Assembly (NCBI GenBank): GCA_964396535.1 | Contig: CAYNFT010000001.1 | Span: forward strand, 1 to 59,750 | DNA length: 59,750 nt | Direction: 5' to 3' | From: CAYNFT01 sp964396535 | GTDB taxonomy: Bacteria; Chloroflexota; Dehalococcoidia; Dehalococcoidales; UBA2162 | Shown: in pieces, positions 20,828 to 29,680 of the stretch | How positions within the stretch are numbered: the first letter of the stretch is position 1 | How the letters are laid out: each line of letters opens with the position of its first letter | Position numbers and translations under genes: made by a program | Notes under the pieces: generated by a model | What the model saw: only the letters and a program-made list of their open reading frames with translations | Told to the model about the DNA's origin: nothing | The model's database searches: none

Positions 20828-22003
20828 ATGAAATTAGTGGTTATAGGTCTGGGGCAATGTGGCGGCAGGATTGCCGATGAGTTCGCTCGGCTGAATAACA
20901 AAGCACGGAGCAATCGCGGAATTGAAATAGTTACTGGTGCATTCGCTGTTAACACGGATGCTGCTGATTTAAGCGGGCTAACCAGCATAAGGCGCGATTA
21001 CCAGCACAGAATCCTCATTGGAGGTCGGAAGACTGGTGGTCACGGCGTAGGCAAAATAAATGAACTGGGTGCTGAGATAGCCAGAGCAGATGCCGACAAG
21101 GTTATAGATGCCATCAGGACAACCAAGCGGTTCTATGAAACAGATGCTTTCTTACTGATCGCCGGTGCTGCTGGTGGCACCGGCTCGGGAGGCCTACCAG
21201 TAGTGACACAGCATGTTAAGGCGCGCTATGTGGATAAACCTGTGTATGCTGCTGTCGTCCTTCCCTTTGAGCATGAAGAGCAAACAGAGGAAAGGACGAC
21301 ATATAACGCAGCCACCTGCCTTAAGTCTACCTACGCAGTAGCTGATGCTGTATTCCTTATTGATAATCAAAGGTATATTAGAAAAGACTCCTCGCTTAGT
21401 AACAACCTGACCAAAATAAACGCCCTAATAGCTGAGCCATTTTATGGTATACTCTGCGCCGGCGAAGAGAAAAAGCCCAAATACATCGGGGCGAAGTTGC
21501 TCGATGCCGGCGATATTATGCAGACCGTGGTAGGCTGGACAGTACTGGGCTATGGTACATCACAGCTTCCACTGCTCAGGTTCCCCGGTGAACGGACGCG
21601 CGATTTCAGGAAGAAAGGCAGCGAAACTCAAAAGGGCATCATGGCAATGGACGCAGCCATAAGTGAATTATCACTCAACTGCGACCCTGCAGATTCAAGG
21701 AGAGCCTTGTATCTAGTCTCCGCACCCTCCAGGGAAATGAATGTAGACCTGATTAAGGAACTCGGCGACTACCTGAGAAATATAGCGCCACAGGCTATAA
21801 TAAGGAACGGCGATTACCCCAGACAAAGAGGCATGTTAGATGTTAGCGTAATCCTGTCTGAACTAAGCAATGTGGAAAAGGTCAGGAATTACTATACAAC
21901 GTCAACTAGCCTTATTCCTAAGATGAAAAAGAGAGCGGCAGAAACAAAGGTCAAGCTTAAAGAAATTGAAGACACCTCAAAGGATGTTCCGTCGCTATTA
22001 TAA
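20828..22003 (+). CDS. Tubulin/FtsZ-superfamily GTPase
   Basis: 391 residues. The N-terminus MKLVVIGLGQCGGRIADEF is the first nucleotide loop of tubulin-fold GTPases. GAAGGTGSGG near residues 112-121 is the tubulin signature (T4). FAVNTDAADLSGL and ERTTYNAATCLKS follow the FtsZ/CetZ order. It lacks the C-terminal conserved tail of classical FtsZ, and the second half diverges. It may therefore be a non-canonical FtsZ-like or CetZ-like filament protein rather than the main division FtsZ. It stands alone, with its own promoter and a terminator after it. Confidence 0.8.
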   Translation: MKLVVIGLGQCGGRIADEFARLNNKARSNRGIEIVTGAFAVNTDAADLSGLTSIRRDYQHRILIGGRKTGGHGVGKINELGAEIARADADKVIDAIRTTKRFYETDAFLLIAGAAGGTGSGGLPVVTQHVKARYVDKPVYAAVVLPFEHEEQTEERTTYNAATCLKSTYAVADAVFLIDNQRYIRKDSSLSNNLTKINALIAEPFYGILCAGEEKKPKYIGAKLLDAGDIMQTVVGWTVLGYGTSQLPLLRFPGERTRDFRKKGSETQKGIMAMDAAISELSLNCDPADSRRALYLVSAPSREMNVDLIKELGDYLRNIAPQAIIRNGDYPRQRGMLDVSVILSELSNVEKVRNYYTTSTSLIPKMKKRAAETKVKLKEIEDTSKDVPSLL

Positions 22004-22025
22004 CGAGATAATCTGAGCTTATTTT

Positions 22026-22088
22026 GCCAGCTTTACCAAGCTAGTAATCAACTTGATATACTAGGGTTATGTAGAGCTGGCTTTTTTT
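22026..22088 (+). terminator. Terminator of the FtsZ-like gene
   Basis: GCCAGCT (22026-22032) pairs with AGCTGGC (22075-22081), with a smaller CTAGT/ACTAG stem inside, and is followed by seven T. Confidence 0.75.
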
Positions 22089-22119
22089 AAAAAGAAAATC
22101 CATCCTTCCTAAAATTCCT

Positions 22120-22148
22120 TTGGAAATCAGCCAGTTATAGAGTATAAT
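22120..22148 (+). promoter_or_regulatory. Promoter of dnaX
   Basis: TTGGAA (22120-22125), a 17-base spacer and TATAAT (22143-22148), only 14 bases before the dnaX ATG. The transcript would have almost no leader, which fits the lack of a clear SD. Confidence 0.6.
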
Positions 22149-22161
22149 AGAAGCAACGAAA

Positions 22162-23739
22162 ATGGCTTCGCAGGTCTTTTATCGCAAATGGCGTCCCCAA
22201 ACATTGGCTGAGGTAGTCGGCCAGGAACCAGTAACGCAGACGCTACGCAACGCTCTCACTAGCGGTCGTATATCTCACGCCTATCTTTTTTGTGGTCCCC
22301 GGGGAACAGGTAAGACCAGCACCGCACGCATTTTGGCTAAAGCGGTGAACTGTCTGAACAATGGCAACGGTGAACCGTGCAATACCTGCTCCATGTGCCA
22401 GGCAGTAACCGAACTCAGGGCTTTAGATGTTATAGAAATTGACGCCGCCAGTAACACAGGTGTTGATGATATTCGGAGTCTGCGTGAGAAGGTCAATTAT
22501 GCTCCCAACCAGGCGCGTTACAAGGTCTATATCATAGACGAAGTCCATATGCTTAGTAGCAGTGCCTCTAATGCCCTGCTCAAAACCCTGGAGGAACCAC
22601 CTTCACACGTTATCTTTATCCTGGCTACCACTGAAGCCCATAAAATCCTGCCCACCATCATGTCGCGATGCCAGCGCTTCGATTTCCGGCGTCTCTCTCA
22701 GGCGGATGTAATTTCAAAACTAGACCGTATTTGTCAGAGAGAAGGCATTCACACAGAGCCAGCAGCGCTACAGCTTATTGCCAAGAGCGCTACAGGTAGC
22801 CTGCGGGATGCCGAAAACCTGCTGGAACAGCTAACCACTTACTATGGCTCTGAGATTGGTCTCCAGCAGGTTCAGGTTGTCCTGGGTATCACGGGCGACT
22901 GGCGAGCCAAAGAGCTGGTTAAGCACATTATAAATAATGACATTTCTGCTGGGGTGGCAACGATAAACAGCGTTAATAGTGACGGACTGGATTTAAGGCA
23001 GTTTAATCGGGAACTGGTGGAATACCTCAGAGGACTGCTTCTAATAAAGACCGGCTCCGATGATGCTGTAGACATGGTTGCCGAGGACATAGTCGAGCTA
23101 AAGGAGTTAGCAGCTAAGGCTCCCCTCGAGCAGATATTGAGGGCGGTCAGGCTCTTCGGTCAACTTGAGCTTGGTTTTAATAACTACGCCACCTTACCCC
23201 TGGAGCTGGCACTGGTCGACTGCTCCCTCACATCCGAGGGAGAAAAGGGAAGCCCTGAAAAGCAAATCGAGTACGAATCACCTCAGCCCCAAAAAGTGGC
23301 TACCCCACCTCCCGCACCATCCTACTCTGAAAAACCAAAAGCCGAGCCCGCTCCGGCCAGTGTTCCAGCGCCAGAACCAGTAATGGCTGCTGCTACCACC
23401 CCGCCAATAGAATCCGGTAGCGAGGTTGAGCAGTTAAGACTAAACTGGAAGCAGGTTATTGAACGAGCTCCGCAGGATACCAAAAGAACGCCGGCTATCG
23501 CCATTCTTAGAAGTGCCGGCGTTAAACCGATTTCATTTGAAAATGATACTGTAGTCCTGGCCTTCAGGTATCAAAATCACAAGGAATTGATTGAAAAGGT
23601 AGAAAATCATCAGGTAGCTGAAAAAATCCTTAGCAACTTCTTGGGGCATCCCTGTCATGTGAACTGTATTCTGGAAGACAACCACCTGCTGAGGGAAGCA
23701 TTAAAGATAGGTAAACGAATTGACGTGGAGGAAAAATGA
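22162..23739 (+). CDS. dnaX: DNA polymerase III subunit gamma/tau
   Basis: A 525-residue clamp-loader ATPase. Walker A is GPRGTGKT at 45-52, the zinc module has CNTCSMCQ, and Walker B is IIDEVHML with the sensor LATTEAHKILPTIMSRCQRF. A proline-rich linker near residues 370-410 leads to a C-terminal domain resembling tau domain III. No slippage poly-A site was evident. The stop overlaps the ybaB start (ATGA), and the dnaX-ybaB-recR order is classical. Confidence 0.96.
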   Translation: MASQVFYRKWRPQTLAEVVGQEPVTQTLRNALTSGRISHAYLFCGPRGTGKTSTARILAKAVNCLNNGNGEPCNTCSMCQAVTELRALDVIEIDAASNTGVDDIRSLREKVNYAPNQARYKVYIIDEVHMLSSSASNALLKTLEEPPSHVIFILATTEAHKILPTIMSRCQRFDFRRLSQADVISKLDRICQREGIHTEPAALQLIAKSATGSLRDAENLLEQLTTYYGSEIGLQQVQVVLGITGDWRAKELVKHIINNDISAGVATINSVNSDGLDLRQFNRELVEYLRGLLLIKTGSDDAVDMVAEDIVELKELAAKAPLEQILRAVRLFGQLELGFNNYATLPLELALVDCSLTSEGEKGSPEKQIEYESPQPQKVATPPPAPSYSEKPKAEPAPASVPAPEPVMAAATTPPIESGSEVEQLRLNWKQVIERAPQDTKRTPAIAILRSAGVKPISFENDTVVLAFRYQNHKELIEKVENHQVAEKILSNFLGHPCHVNCILEDNHLLREALKIGKRIDVEEK

Positions 23740-24041
23740 GTTTTGACATGTTGAAGCAGGCTCAGGAACTTAAATCAAAGCTGGATAAGGCTCAAAAAGA
23801 GCTGAGCAAAACTATCATAGAAGCAGATTCGGGTAAAGGCGCCGTTAAGATTACCATTAATGGTCAGCAAAAAATACTCTCAATCAAAATATCGCCAGAG
23901 GTGATTGACCCCCAGAAGCCAGAAAATCTGGAAAAATTGGTTTTAAAGGCGATAAGTGATGCCACCGATAAATCCCAGAAACTCGCTGCCAAACAGCTAA
24001 AGGGGCTAACTGGCGGCCTCAAAATCCCGGGACTCACCTAA
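23736..24041 (+). CDS. YbaB/EbfC family nucleoid-associated protein
   Basis: 101 residues, mostly one long N-terminal helix with Lys/Glu repeats, a short sheet (VKITINGQQKILSIKISPEVIDP) and a C-terminal helix. This is the DNA-binding dimer family found between dnaX and recR. Its start overlaps the dnaX stop. Confidence 0.93.
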   Translation: MSFDMLKQAQELKSKLDKAQKELSKTIIEADSGKGAVKITINGQQKILSIKISPEVIDPQKPENLEKLVLKAISDATDKSQKLAAKQLKGLTGGLKIPGLT

Positions 24042-24149
24042 GTACCGGGGGGAGCCAGATAGAGGTTTCGCCTTTTCGACAGCCATGTTCCTCTCTCCAT
24101 CGAAGAATAGGCAGTTCAATCGGGAACCTCTGAAAAAGAAAGTTCCTCT

Positions 24150-24335
24150 AAAGAAAACACCTCCCTTTCCCCTTGAAGGGGATTAAATTAAAAGGCATAC
24201 AAGAGAAGCAAAGCCCCTATCTAAAAGGATTTTTGTATGGGGGGCGTTTGAGAGGGGCGAAGCCCCTCTCAAGATTCCCTCCCCCTCTCCTTTTTAAGGA
24301 GAGGGGGATAAAGGGGGAGAGGTTAGCAAAAATCC
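24150..24335. repeat. Double-hairpin intergenic repeats between ybaB and recR
   Basis: The 311-base gap holds one decayed and one complete copy. The complete one shows AGAGGGGCGAAGCCCCTCT, then the CCCCTCTCC / GGAGAGGGG hairpin, then the tail GGGGGAGAGG. The decayed part has CCCTTTCCCCTTGAAGGGG near 24172. They sit inside an operon that is otherwise conserved, so transcription must pass through them. Confidence 0.85.
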
Positions 24336-24352
24336 CATAAGGAGAGCCACTA

Positions 24353-24964
24353 TTGAATCAGGGTCTCCCACCTACTGCCGAGCCAATAAATAAGCTCATC
24401 CAGGAGCTTAATAAACTGCCAGGCATTGGACCGAAGAGCGCCCAGCGCCTCGCCTATTACTTACTCCGCGCCCCCGAAGAGCATGCCAGACTTTTATCTG
24501 ACGCCATACTATCGGTAAAACAGCAGATTACCCTGTGCTCCTCATGTTTCAATGTTACCGACGTTGACCCCTGCCGTATCTGCCGCAGTGCGGAGCGCGA
24601 CCGAAGCAAGATTTGCATTGTTGAGCAGCCACAGGATATCCTGGCTCTCGAACATACCAGGATTTATAAAGGACTCTACCACGTGCTCCACGGCGCCATT
24701 TCACCTACTGAAGGGGTAGGAACCGAGGATATAAGAATCAGGGAGCTTCTGGAGCGGCTCAGGGATAGCCCGGTAGAGGAGGTAATCCTGGCTACCAATA
24801 CTAATCTTGAAGGGGAACAAACCGCTCTGTATTTGAACCACCTGATTGCACCCTTGGGCATAAAGGTTACCCGCCTCGCCAGAGGACTGCCCTTCGGCAC
24901 CGAACTGGAATACGCCGACGACGTTACCCTCACCAGAGCCCTTGAAGGTAGACAAGAACTTTAG
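24353..24964 (+). CDS. recR: Recombination mediator protein RecR
   Basis: 203 residues. It acts with RecO to load RecA at gaps. The order is a helix-hairpin-helix (LPGIGPKSAQRLAYYLL), a four-cysteine zinc finger (CSSCFNV...CRICRS), a Toprim domain (ICIVEQPQDILALE) and a C-terminal Walker B-like stretch. It starts at TTG (24353) behind AAGGAGAG. recO is 3.5 kb downstream. Confidence 0.96.
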   Translation: MNQGLPPTAEPINKLIQELNKLPGIGPKSAQRLAYYLLRAPEEHARLLSDAILSVKQQITLCSSCFNVTDVDPCRICRSAERDRSKICIVEQPQDILALEHTRIYKGLYHVLHGAISPTEGVGTEDIRIRELLERLRDSPVEEVILATNTNLEGEQTALYLNHLIAPLGIKVTRLARGLPFGTELEYADDVTLTRALEGRQEL

Positions 24965-24985
24965 ACCGCACCCATATATCAGGGC

Positions 24986-25081
24986 AAGCTTGAAGGGGCG
25001 TAGCCCCTTCAAAAATCATAATTCCCCTTCCCCTTATCAAGGGGAAGGGGATAGGGTTCGTAAAAATTAACAGGGGTGAGG
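24986..25081. repeat. Double-hairpin intergenic repeat between recR and the GNAT gene
   Basis: GAAGGGGCGTAGCCCCTTC hairpin, then CCCCTTCCCCTT / AAGGGGAAGGGG, then the tail AACAGGGGTGAGG. The tail ends nine bases before the next ATG and acts as its SD. Confidence 0.88.
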
Positions 25082-25089
25082 ATAAAAAA

Positions 25090-25878
25090 ATGGAAATAAT
25101 CGACCTGAGCGATGAACATGAAAAGCTGTATTTCGTCTGCCTTGAAGACTGGTCTGATGAGATGAAAGAGGCGGGAGACCACAAAGAGGTCTGGTACAAC
25201 AAGATGAAAGACAAAGGGCTCCGAGTGAAACTTGCGCTGGACGACAATGGACAGGTTGGAGGAATGATACAATACACTCCCGTAGAGCACTCATTCGTTG
25301 AGGGAAAAGACTTATACCTGGTAAATTGCATCTGGGTTCACGGCTATAAACAGGGAAGAGGGAACTTTCAGAAACGAGGCATGGGAAAGGCTTTACTCCA
25401 GGCTGCAGAGGATGATGCTAAAGCCTTAGGTGCTAATGGTATAGCGGCATGGGGAATTCCCTTTCCGTTCTGGATGAAGGCATCGTGGTTCAGGAAGCAG
25501 GGATACAAAAAAGTAGACCAACAAGGATTTCTAGGGCAGGTTCTTCTCTGGAAACCTTTCACCAACGATGCAAAACCCCCTAAATGGATTAATCAAAAGA
25601 AAAAGCCTGAGCTCATTCCTGGCAAGGTAACGGTGACCGGCTTCCTGAACGGATGGTGTCCGGCTCAGAGCCTGGCTTTTGAGAGAGCCAGGAGAGCTGC
25701 CGCAAAGTTCGGTAGTGACGTCATATTCCAGCAAATTGACACCTTTGATAGAGACACCTTCCTGGAGTGGGGCATATCAGACGCTCTGTTTATAGATGGT
25801 AAGCCGGTGCGAACGGGCCCCCCTCCCTCCTATGAAAAGATAAGGAATATAATCGCCAAGAAAGCGAAAAAGCTATAG
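25090..25878 (+). CDS. GNAT-family protein with extra C-terminal domain
   Basis: 262 residues. The N-terminal 160 residues look like a GNAT acetyltransferase: VNCIWVHGYKQGRGNFQKRGMGKALLQAAEDDAKALG has the Q/RxxGxG/A acetyl-CoA loop in modified form (QKRGMGKAL). From about residue 180 a second part has GWCPAQSLAFERARRAA and ends FIDGKPVRTGPPPSYEKI. Its single Cys followed by a helix recalls thioredoxin-like domains seen fused to this GNAT type. The substrate is unknown. The SD GGGGTGAGG comes from the preceding repeat. Confidence 0.75.
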   Translation: MEIIDLSDEHEKLYFVCLEDWSDEMKEAGDHKEVWYNKMKDKGLRVKLALDDNGQVGGMIQYTPVEHSFVEGKDLYLVNCIWVHGYKQGRGNFQKRGMGKALLQAAEDDAKALGANGIAAWGIPFPFWMKASWFRKQGYKKVDQQGFLGQVLLWKPFTNDAKPPKWINQKKKPELIPGKVTVTGFLNGWCPAQSLAFERARRAAAKFGSDVIFQQIDTFDRDTFLEWGISDALFIDGKPVRTGPPPSYEKIRNIIAKKAKKL

Positions 25879-25939
25879 CCTGCCTTGTTATTTGCCAGAT
25901 TAAGCAGCTAAGATATCCAGGCCACGAAATTATAAGATG

Positions 25940-25967
25940 AATTCCCCTTCCCCTTGTCAAGGAGGTC
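25940..25967. repeat. Partial copy of the intergenic repeat supplying an SD
   Basis: Only the CCCCTTCCCCTTGTCAAGGAGG arm region remains. Its right arm, AAGGAGGTC, has lost the symmetric GGGG and matches the SD of the methyltransferase starting at 25976. Confidence 0.6.
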
Positions 25968-25975
25968 AAAACGGG

Positions 25976-26770
25976 ATGACAAGAAAAAACGAGTGGGAGG
26001 AATTCTTCGACGGACACGCTCCGGTGTATATGGATAACCCCTTTACCAGAAACACCGTACAGGAAGTCGATTTTATTGTCGAGGAGCTAAGACTTCCACC
26101 GGGTAGCCGCATTCTGGATATGGGCTGCGGAACCGGTCGCCATGCTGTCGAGCTTACCCGGCGTGGATATCAGGTCACAGGTGTCGATATTTCCTCCAAG
26201 ATGCTAGCTAAAGCGAAGAGGGCAGCCAGAAAAGCCAATGTTGAGGTTGCATGGATACACGCTGATGCAACGAAGTTCACCTCGGCCATTTTGTTTGATG
26301 CCGCTGTGTGTTTATGTGAGGGAGCCTTTGGTCTACTGGGTGCAGATGATGACCCCTTTGAACACGATTCGAGTATTCTTCGTAATATCAATGCTGCCCT
26401 CAAGCTAGGGGCACGGTTTGTTTTGACAACACTCAATGGTTGTCGCATGATGCGCAAGTATACCCAGGAGGATGTAGAGAATGACCGATTCGACCCTGTC
26501 ATGATGGTTGAAACCGAAGCTATGGAGTATGATACACCTGAAGCCAGAAAGACCGTGTCGCTCAGGGAGCGCGGATATGTGCCATCCGAGCTAATCATGC
26601 TATCCCGACTGGCAGGGTTCGAGGTAGAACATGTCTGGGGTGGAACCGCTGGCAACTGGGGACGACGTCAGATTGAACTTGATGAAATGGAAGTAATGAT
26701 TATCGCCAGGAAGACAACCAATATCACTTCTCAGCAGTCTAAATCCCGCCCTCCACATCGGGAATCTTGA
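25976..26770 (+). CDS. Class I SAM-dependent methyltransferase
   Basis: 264 residues from the ATG at 25976. An upstream in-frame ATG at 25937 lies within the repeat and is unlikely. Motif I ILDMGCGTGRHAVEL, the acidic end of strand 2 (VTGVDISSKML) and motif III region (HADATKF) define the Rossmann methyltransferase. The acceptor is unknown. It sits in a run with GNAT, UbiA-like and a second methyltransferase, which might form a small-molecule pathway; that is inference. Confidence 0.85.
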   Translation: MTRKNEWEEFFDGHAPVYMDNPFTRNTVQEVDFIVEELRLPPGSRILDMGCGTGRHAVELTRRGYQVTGVDISSKMLAKAKRAARKANVEVAWIHADATKFTSAILFDAAVCLCEGAFGLLGADDDPFEHDSSILRNINAALKLGARFVLTTLNGCRMMRKYTQEDVENDRFDPVMMVETEAMEYDTPEARKTVSLRERGYVPSELIMLSRLAGFEVEHVWGGTAGNWGRRQIELDEMEVMIIARKTTNITSQQSKSRPPHRES

Positions 26771-26857
26771 GTACGGAGAGACATCATAGCCAAAAGTAAA
26801 CCACGGTTTTCCAGGCCTGTTGCCTTCTTCTGGCTGCTGCGTCTCAATCGCACCGCT

Positions 26858-27649
26858 ATGGTGGCGATGATTACTGGCTCGGTAGCCTTCGCCGCTGGCG
26901 CCGGGGCGGCAAACTCACTATGGATGACTCTAGCGGGGTGGTTCCTGGCTGTGGGCGGTTTCTCCCTGGACTTCTACGCCGACCGTGACCTGGATGTCGT
27001 GGGTCCCCGGGCGGCGATACGCCACAATCCATTTACCGATGGCTCTCTCTCCCCGCGGACAGGGCTGGCTTTCTCCTGTACTTTCATCATTGCAAGCTTT
27101 GCCATAACAATACTGATTGCTCTCTGGGCACTGATTCCCTGGGGTATCACTCTGGCTACCATTATTGGCCTGGCTCTACACATCTTCGAGCATCCTCTAG
27201 CACGTGCTCTTACCCTGGGGCTGCTGCAGGCTCTGTATGCGCTCATGGGAGCTTCCGCCGGCTACCTGAGTCCGGGGCTGGGTCTTATAGCTGGTACGTT
27301 CTTTTTCGCCATGTTCGGCGGGCGGGGGATGATAGACATCCGTGATTTCTCGCAGGATGAGGTTACTCGTGTGCAGACTCTACCGAAGCGCTACGGAGTA
27401 AAGCGTACCGCACAGTTCACTGCTATCTGCCTGCTCATCTCCTACGCCCTGAGCCTGGCTGCGTATTTCACCGGTGAGTTCAGCACTATCTATTTATACC
27501 TTGATATAGCTTTTATTGCCGTGGGCCTGGTCTGCGCCTGGCTCTTCGCCACCCGCCCCAGCCCTAGGCTTGCCTACCACCTGACCCTCGTCTTTATGAT
27601 GGGTATGGGGTCTGTTATCTGCCTTGCGATAATTCTAGGAAGCTTGTAA
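26858..27649 (+). CDS. UbiA-family prenyltransferase-like membrane protein
   Basis: 263 residues from the first ATG, with about seven or eight membrane helices. Two Asp-rich motifs are present: DFYADRDLDVVGPR early and DIRDFSQDE later, the Mg-diphosphate sites of UbiA enzymes that move prenyl groups onto aromatic or other acceptors. The frame is open upstream back to the previous stop and encodes family-like residues (RPVAFFWLLRLNRTAM). No ATG, GTG or TTG lies there; only ATC/ATA at 26783-26788 sits near GGAGAG. So either the start is non-standard or the N-terminal segment is lost. Confidence 0.75.
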   Translation: MVAMITGSVAFAAGAGAANSLWMTLAGWFLAVGGFSLDFYADRDLDVVGPRAAIRHNPFTDGSLSPRTGLAFSCTFIIASFAITILIALWALIPWGITLATIIGLALHIFEHPLARALTLGLLQALYALMGASAGYLSPGLGLIAGTFFFAMFGGRGMIDIRDFSQDEVTRVQTLPKRYGVKRTAQFTAICLLISYALSLAAYFTGEFSTIYLYLDIAFIAVGLVCAWLFATRPSPRLAYHLTLVFMMGMGSVICLAIILGSL

Positions 27650-27664
27650 ACTCGGGGGGGAAAC

Positions 27665-28465
27665 ATGGCAAGTAGATTTGGTGGTTATGAAGACCAGGAG
27701 TTTGTTGCCGATTTCTATGACCCGGCATATGACCATATTCGTAATACAGATATCGGCTTCTTCATAGACTATTCCAAGGGAGCGAACGGTCGAACACTGG
27801 AATTGGGCTGTGGTACCGGCCGGGTTCTCATACCTACGGCTATAGCAGGCTGTGATATAACCGGCTTGGACCTCTCGCCTTACATGCTGAGGAAATGCCA
27901 GGAAAAACTGGACAAGCAATCAAAGGAAGTTCAAAAACGGGTGAAGCTGGTTCAGAGAAATATGACCGGATTCGATACTGGCGAAACATATTCACTGATT
28001 ACGGTACCATTCAGGGCTTTTCAACACCTTATTTCCGTTGAAGAACAAAGGTCTTGCTTGGAATGTGTCCACCATCAACTTGCTTCAGACGGACTTTTTA
28101 TTCTGGATGTCTTCCATCCATATCCCCCCAGATTGGTTCCCAACCCAGAGTATGCGGATGAAATAGAAGACCTGCCTGAAACGCAGTTACCCGATGGCAG
28201 AAAATTACGTCGTACCAGTAGGGTTGCAGACTTCCACCGGGACCGGCAGTGCAATGATATAGAAATGATATACTACGTTACTCAGCCTGACGGTAGGACA
28301 GAAAGGCTGGTGCAGTCGTTTCCAATGCGGTATTTTTTTAGATATGAGGTGGAAAACCTGCTGAATCTCTGCGAATTCAGGGTTGTTGAGTTATTCGGGG
28401 ATTTCGACAGGTCAGCATTTTCTAACGATTCTCCAGAGATGATATTTGTCGCCGAGAAGAAGTAA
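27665..28465 (+). CDS. Class I SAM-dependent methyltransferase
   Basis: 266 residues. YDPAYDHIRNTDIGFFIDY leads into motif I LELGCGTGRVLIPTAIAG and strand 2 ITGLDLSPYMLRKC. The acceptor is unknown. It is not a close copy of the methyltransferase at 25976. It lies 15 bases after the prenyltransferase-like gene and five bases before recO. Confidence 0.85.
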   Translation: MASRFGGYEDQEFVADFYDPAYDHIRNTDIGFFIDYSKGANGRTLELGCGTGRVLIPTAIAGCDITGLDLSPYMLRKCQEKLDKQSKEVQKRVKLVQRNMTGFDTGETYSLITVPFRAFQHLISVEEQRSCLECVHHQLASDGLFILDVFHPYPPRLVPNPEYADEIEDLPETQLPDGRKLRRTSRVADFHRDRQCNDIEMIYYVTQPDGRTERLVQSFPMRYFFRYEVENLLNLCEFRVVELFGDFDRSAFSNDSPEMIFVAEKK

Positions 28466-28470
28466 TTAGA

Positions 28471-29238
28471 ATGTCCAAGCCAAGAAATTATCAGACAGAA
28501 GCCATCATTATCAAGAAGACCAGACTGGGGGAGGCGGATAGCATCCTCACCTTCTATACCCCGCACCTGGGCAAAATCCAGGGCTTCGCCAAGAGCCTCA
28601 GAAAACCCAAAAGCAAGCTCGCCGGACATCTGGAGCTTCTCACCCACAGCCTTGTGTCGCTGGCTCGCGGTCGGAACCTTGATACCATAACCGGCAGCCA
28701 GACAATAAGCAGCTTCCTCTCGCTAAAAAGTGACCTGGAGCTTACCTCTTATGCTCTTTATGTCACCGAGCTGGTCAACCAGTTTACCGCTGACCATATT
28801 GAAAATTATCCTTTGTTTCAATTAGTTCTGGAGACACTGGGGCACCTATGTCAGGCTGGTGATAATGAACTGGTTTTACGCTATTTCGAACTTCACCTCC
28901 TCAACGAGGTTGGCTACCGCCCTCAGCTTCAGCAGTGTGTCTCCTGCCGGGCAGCGCTGGAACCTGCTCCCAACTCATTCTGCTCCTCTGCTGGTGGTAT
29001 GCTTTGTCCTGATTGCAGCCGGAGCCAGCTCTTGACCTATTCCCTCTCGGTTAATGCTCAAAAAGTGCTGCGATTATTGCAGAGTAGCGACTATAGCACT
29101 GTCAGCCGTCTAAAGATAAACCAGCCGTTATCACGTGAGTTAGAAGGGGTGATGAGAGATTACCTTAAATACCTTCTCGAACGAGAGGTAAAGTCAGCCG
29201 CCTGGCTGGATACTTTAAAGGGTGAGGCTGGTAGATAG
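28471..29238 (+). CDS. recO: DNA repair protein RecO
   Basis: 255 residues. It has an N-terminal OB fold (TEAIIIKKTRLGEADSILTFYTPHLGKIQGFAKS), a helical middle and a zinc finger with CVSC and CPDC. It partners RecR in gap repair. The five-base gap to the methyltransferase suggests one transcript. Confidence 0.94.
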   Translation: MSKPRNYQTEAIIIKKTRLGEADSILTFYTPHLGKIQGFAKSLRKPKSKLAGHLELLTHSLVSLARGRNLDTITGSQTISSFLSLKSDLELTSYALYVTELVNQFTADHIENYPLFQLVLETLGHLCQAGDNELVLRYFELHLLNEVGYRPQLQQCVSCRAALEPAPNSFCSSAGGMLCPDCSRSQLLTYSLSVNAQKVLRLLQSSDYSTVSRLKINQPLSRELEGVMRDYLKYLLEREVKSAAWLDTLKGEAGR

Positions 29239-29444
29239 TCTTAACAGGGGGAAACTTCACATATCGCAAAACTCTCGTATTTTTGCACTACAGTGCGTCT
29301 GGCAATAGCTGTAGAGGGCAAGCTGGGCTTGTTTCTCAAATGGTAAAGAGAAGTTCTATAGTTTGGTGCAGGGCGGTGCCGTCTTGACTACCCAGCCCAA
29401 GTAGCCTACCATAAGGTATCCATATCAACCGAGGAGGAGCAGCG

Positions 29445-29669
29445 ATGAGAAATACTGCTTTGATGAATGGTCTACTTATTGGTTTCGGAGTGGGATTCAT
29501 TGCAGCCAGTCTGGCACTTTACCGCGTGGTCAGTGATTACATGCCCCAATATGCCACGGCATGGTATTTTCACGGGATAGCTATAGTTGGGGGAGTTGGT
29601 CTGGCTATAGGGATTGTGTTCGAAGTTTGGGAGAGAATCAAGAATAAAAAACAGCGCGAAGCGGAGTAA
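29445..29669 (+). CDS. Small two-helix membrane protein, unknown
   Basis: 74 residues with two membrane helices (about 7-27 and 43-63) and a charged C-terminal tail, KNKKQREAE. GAGGAGGAG precedes the ATG. It is 11 bases ahead of lysS and likely co-transcribed. I recognise no family. The 206 bases upstream hold a possible promoter, TTGACT (29384) with TACCAT 17 bases on. Confidence 0.6.
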   Translation: MRNTALMNGLLIGFGVGFIAASLALYRVVSDYMPQYATAWYFHGIAIVGGVGLAIGIVFEVWERIKNKKQREAE

Positions 29670-29680
29670 GCAGGATAGAC

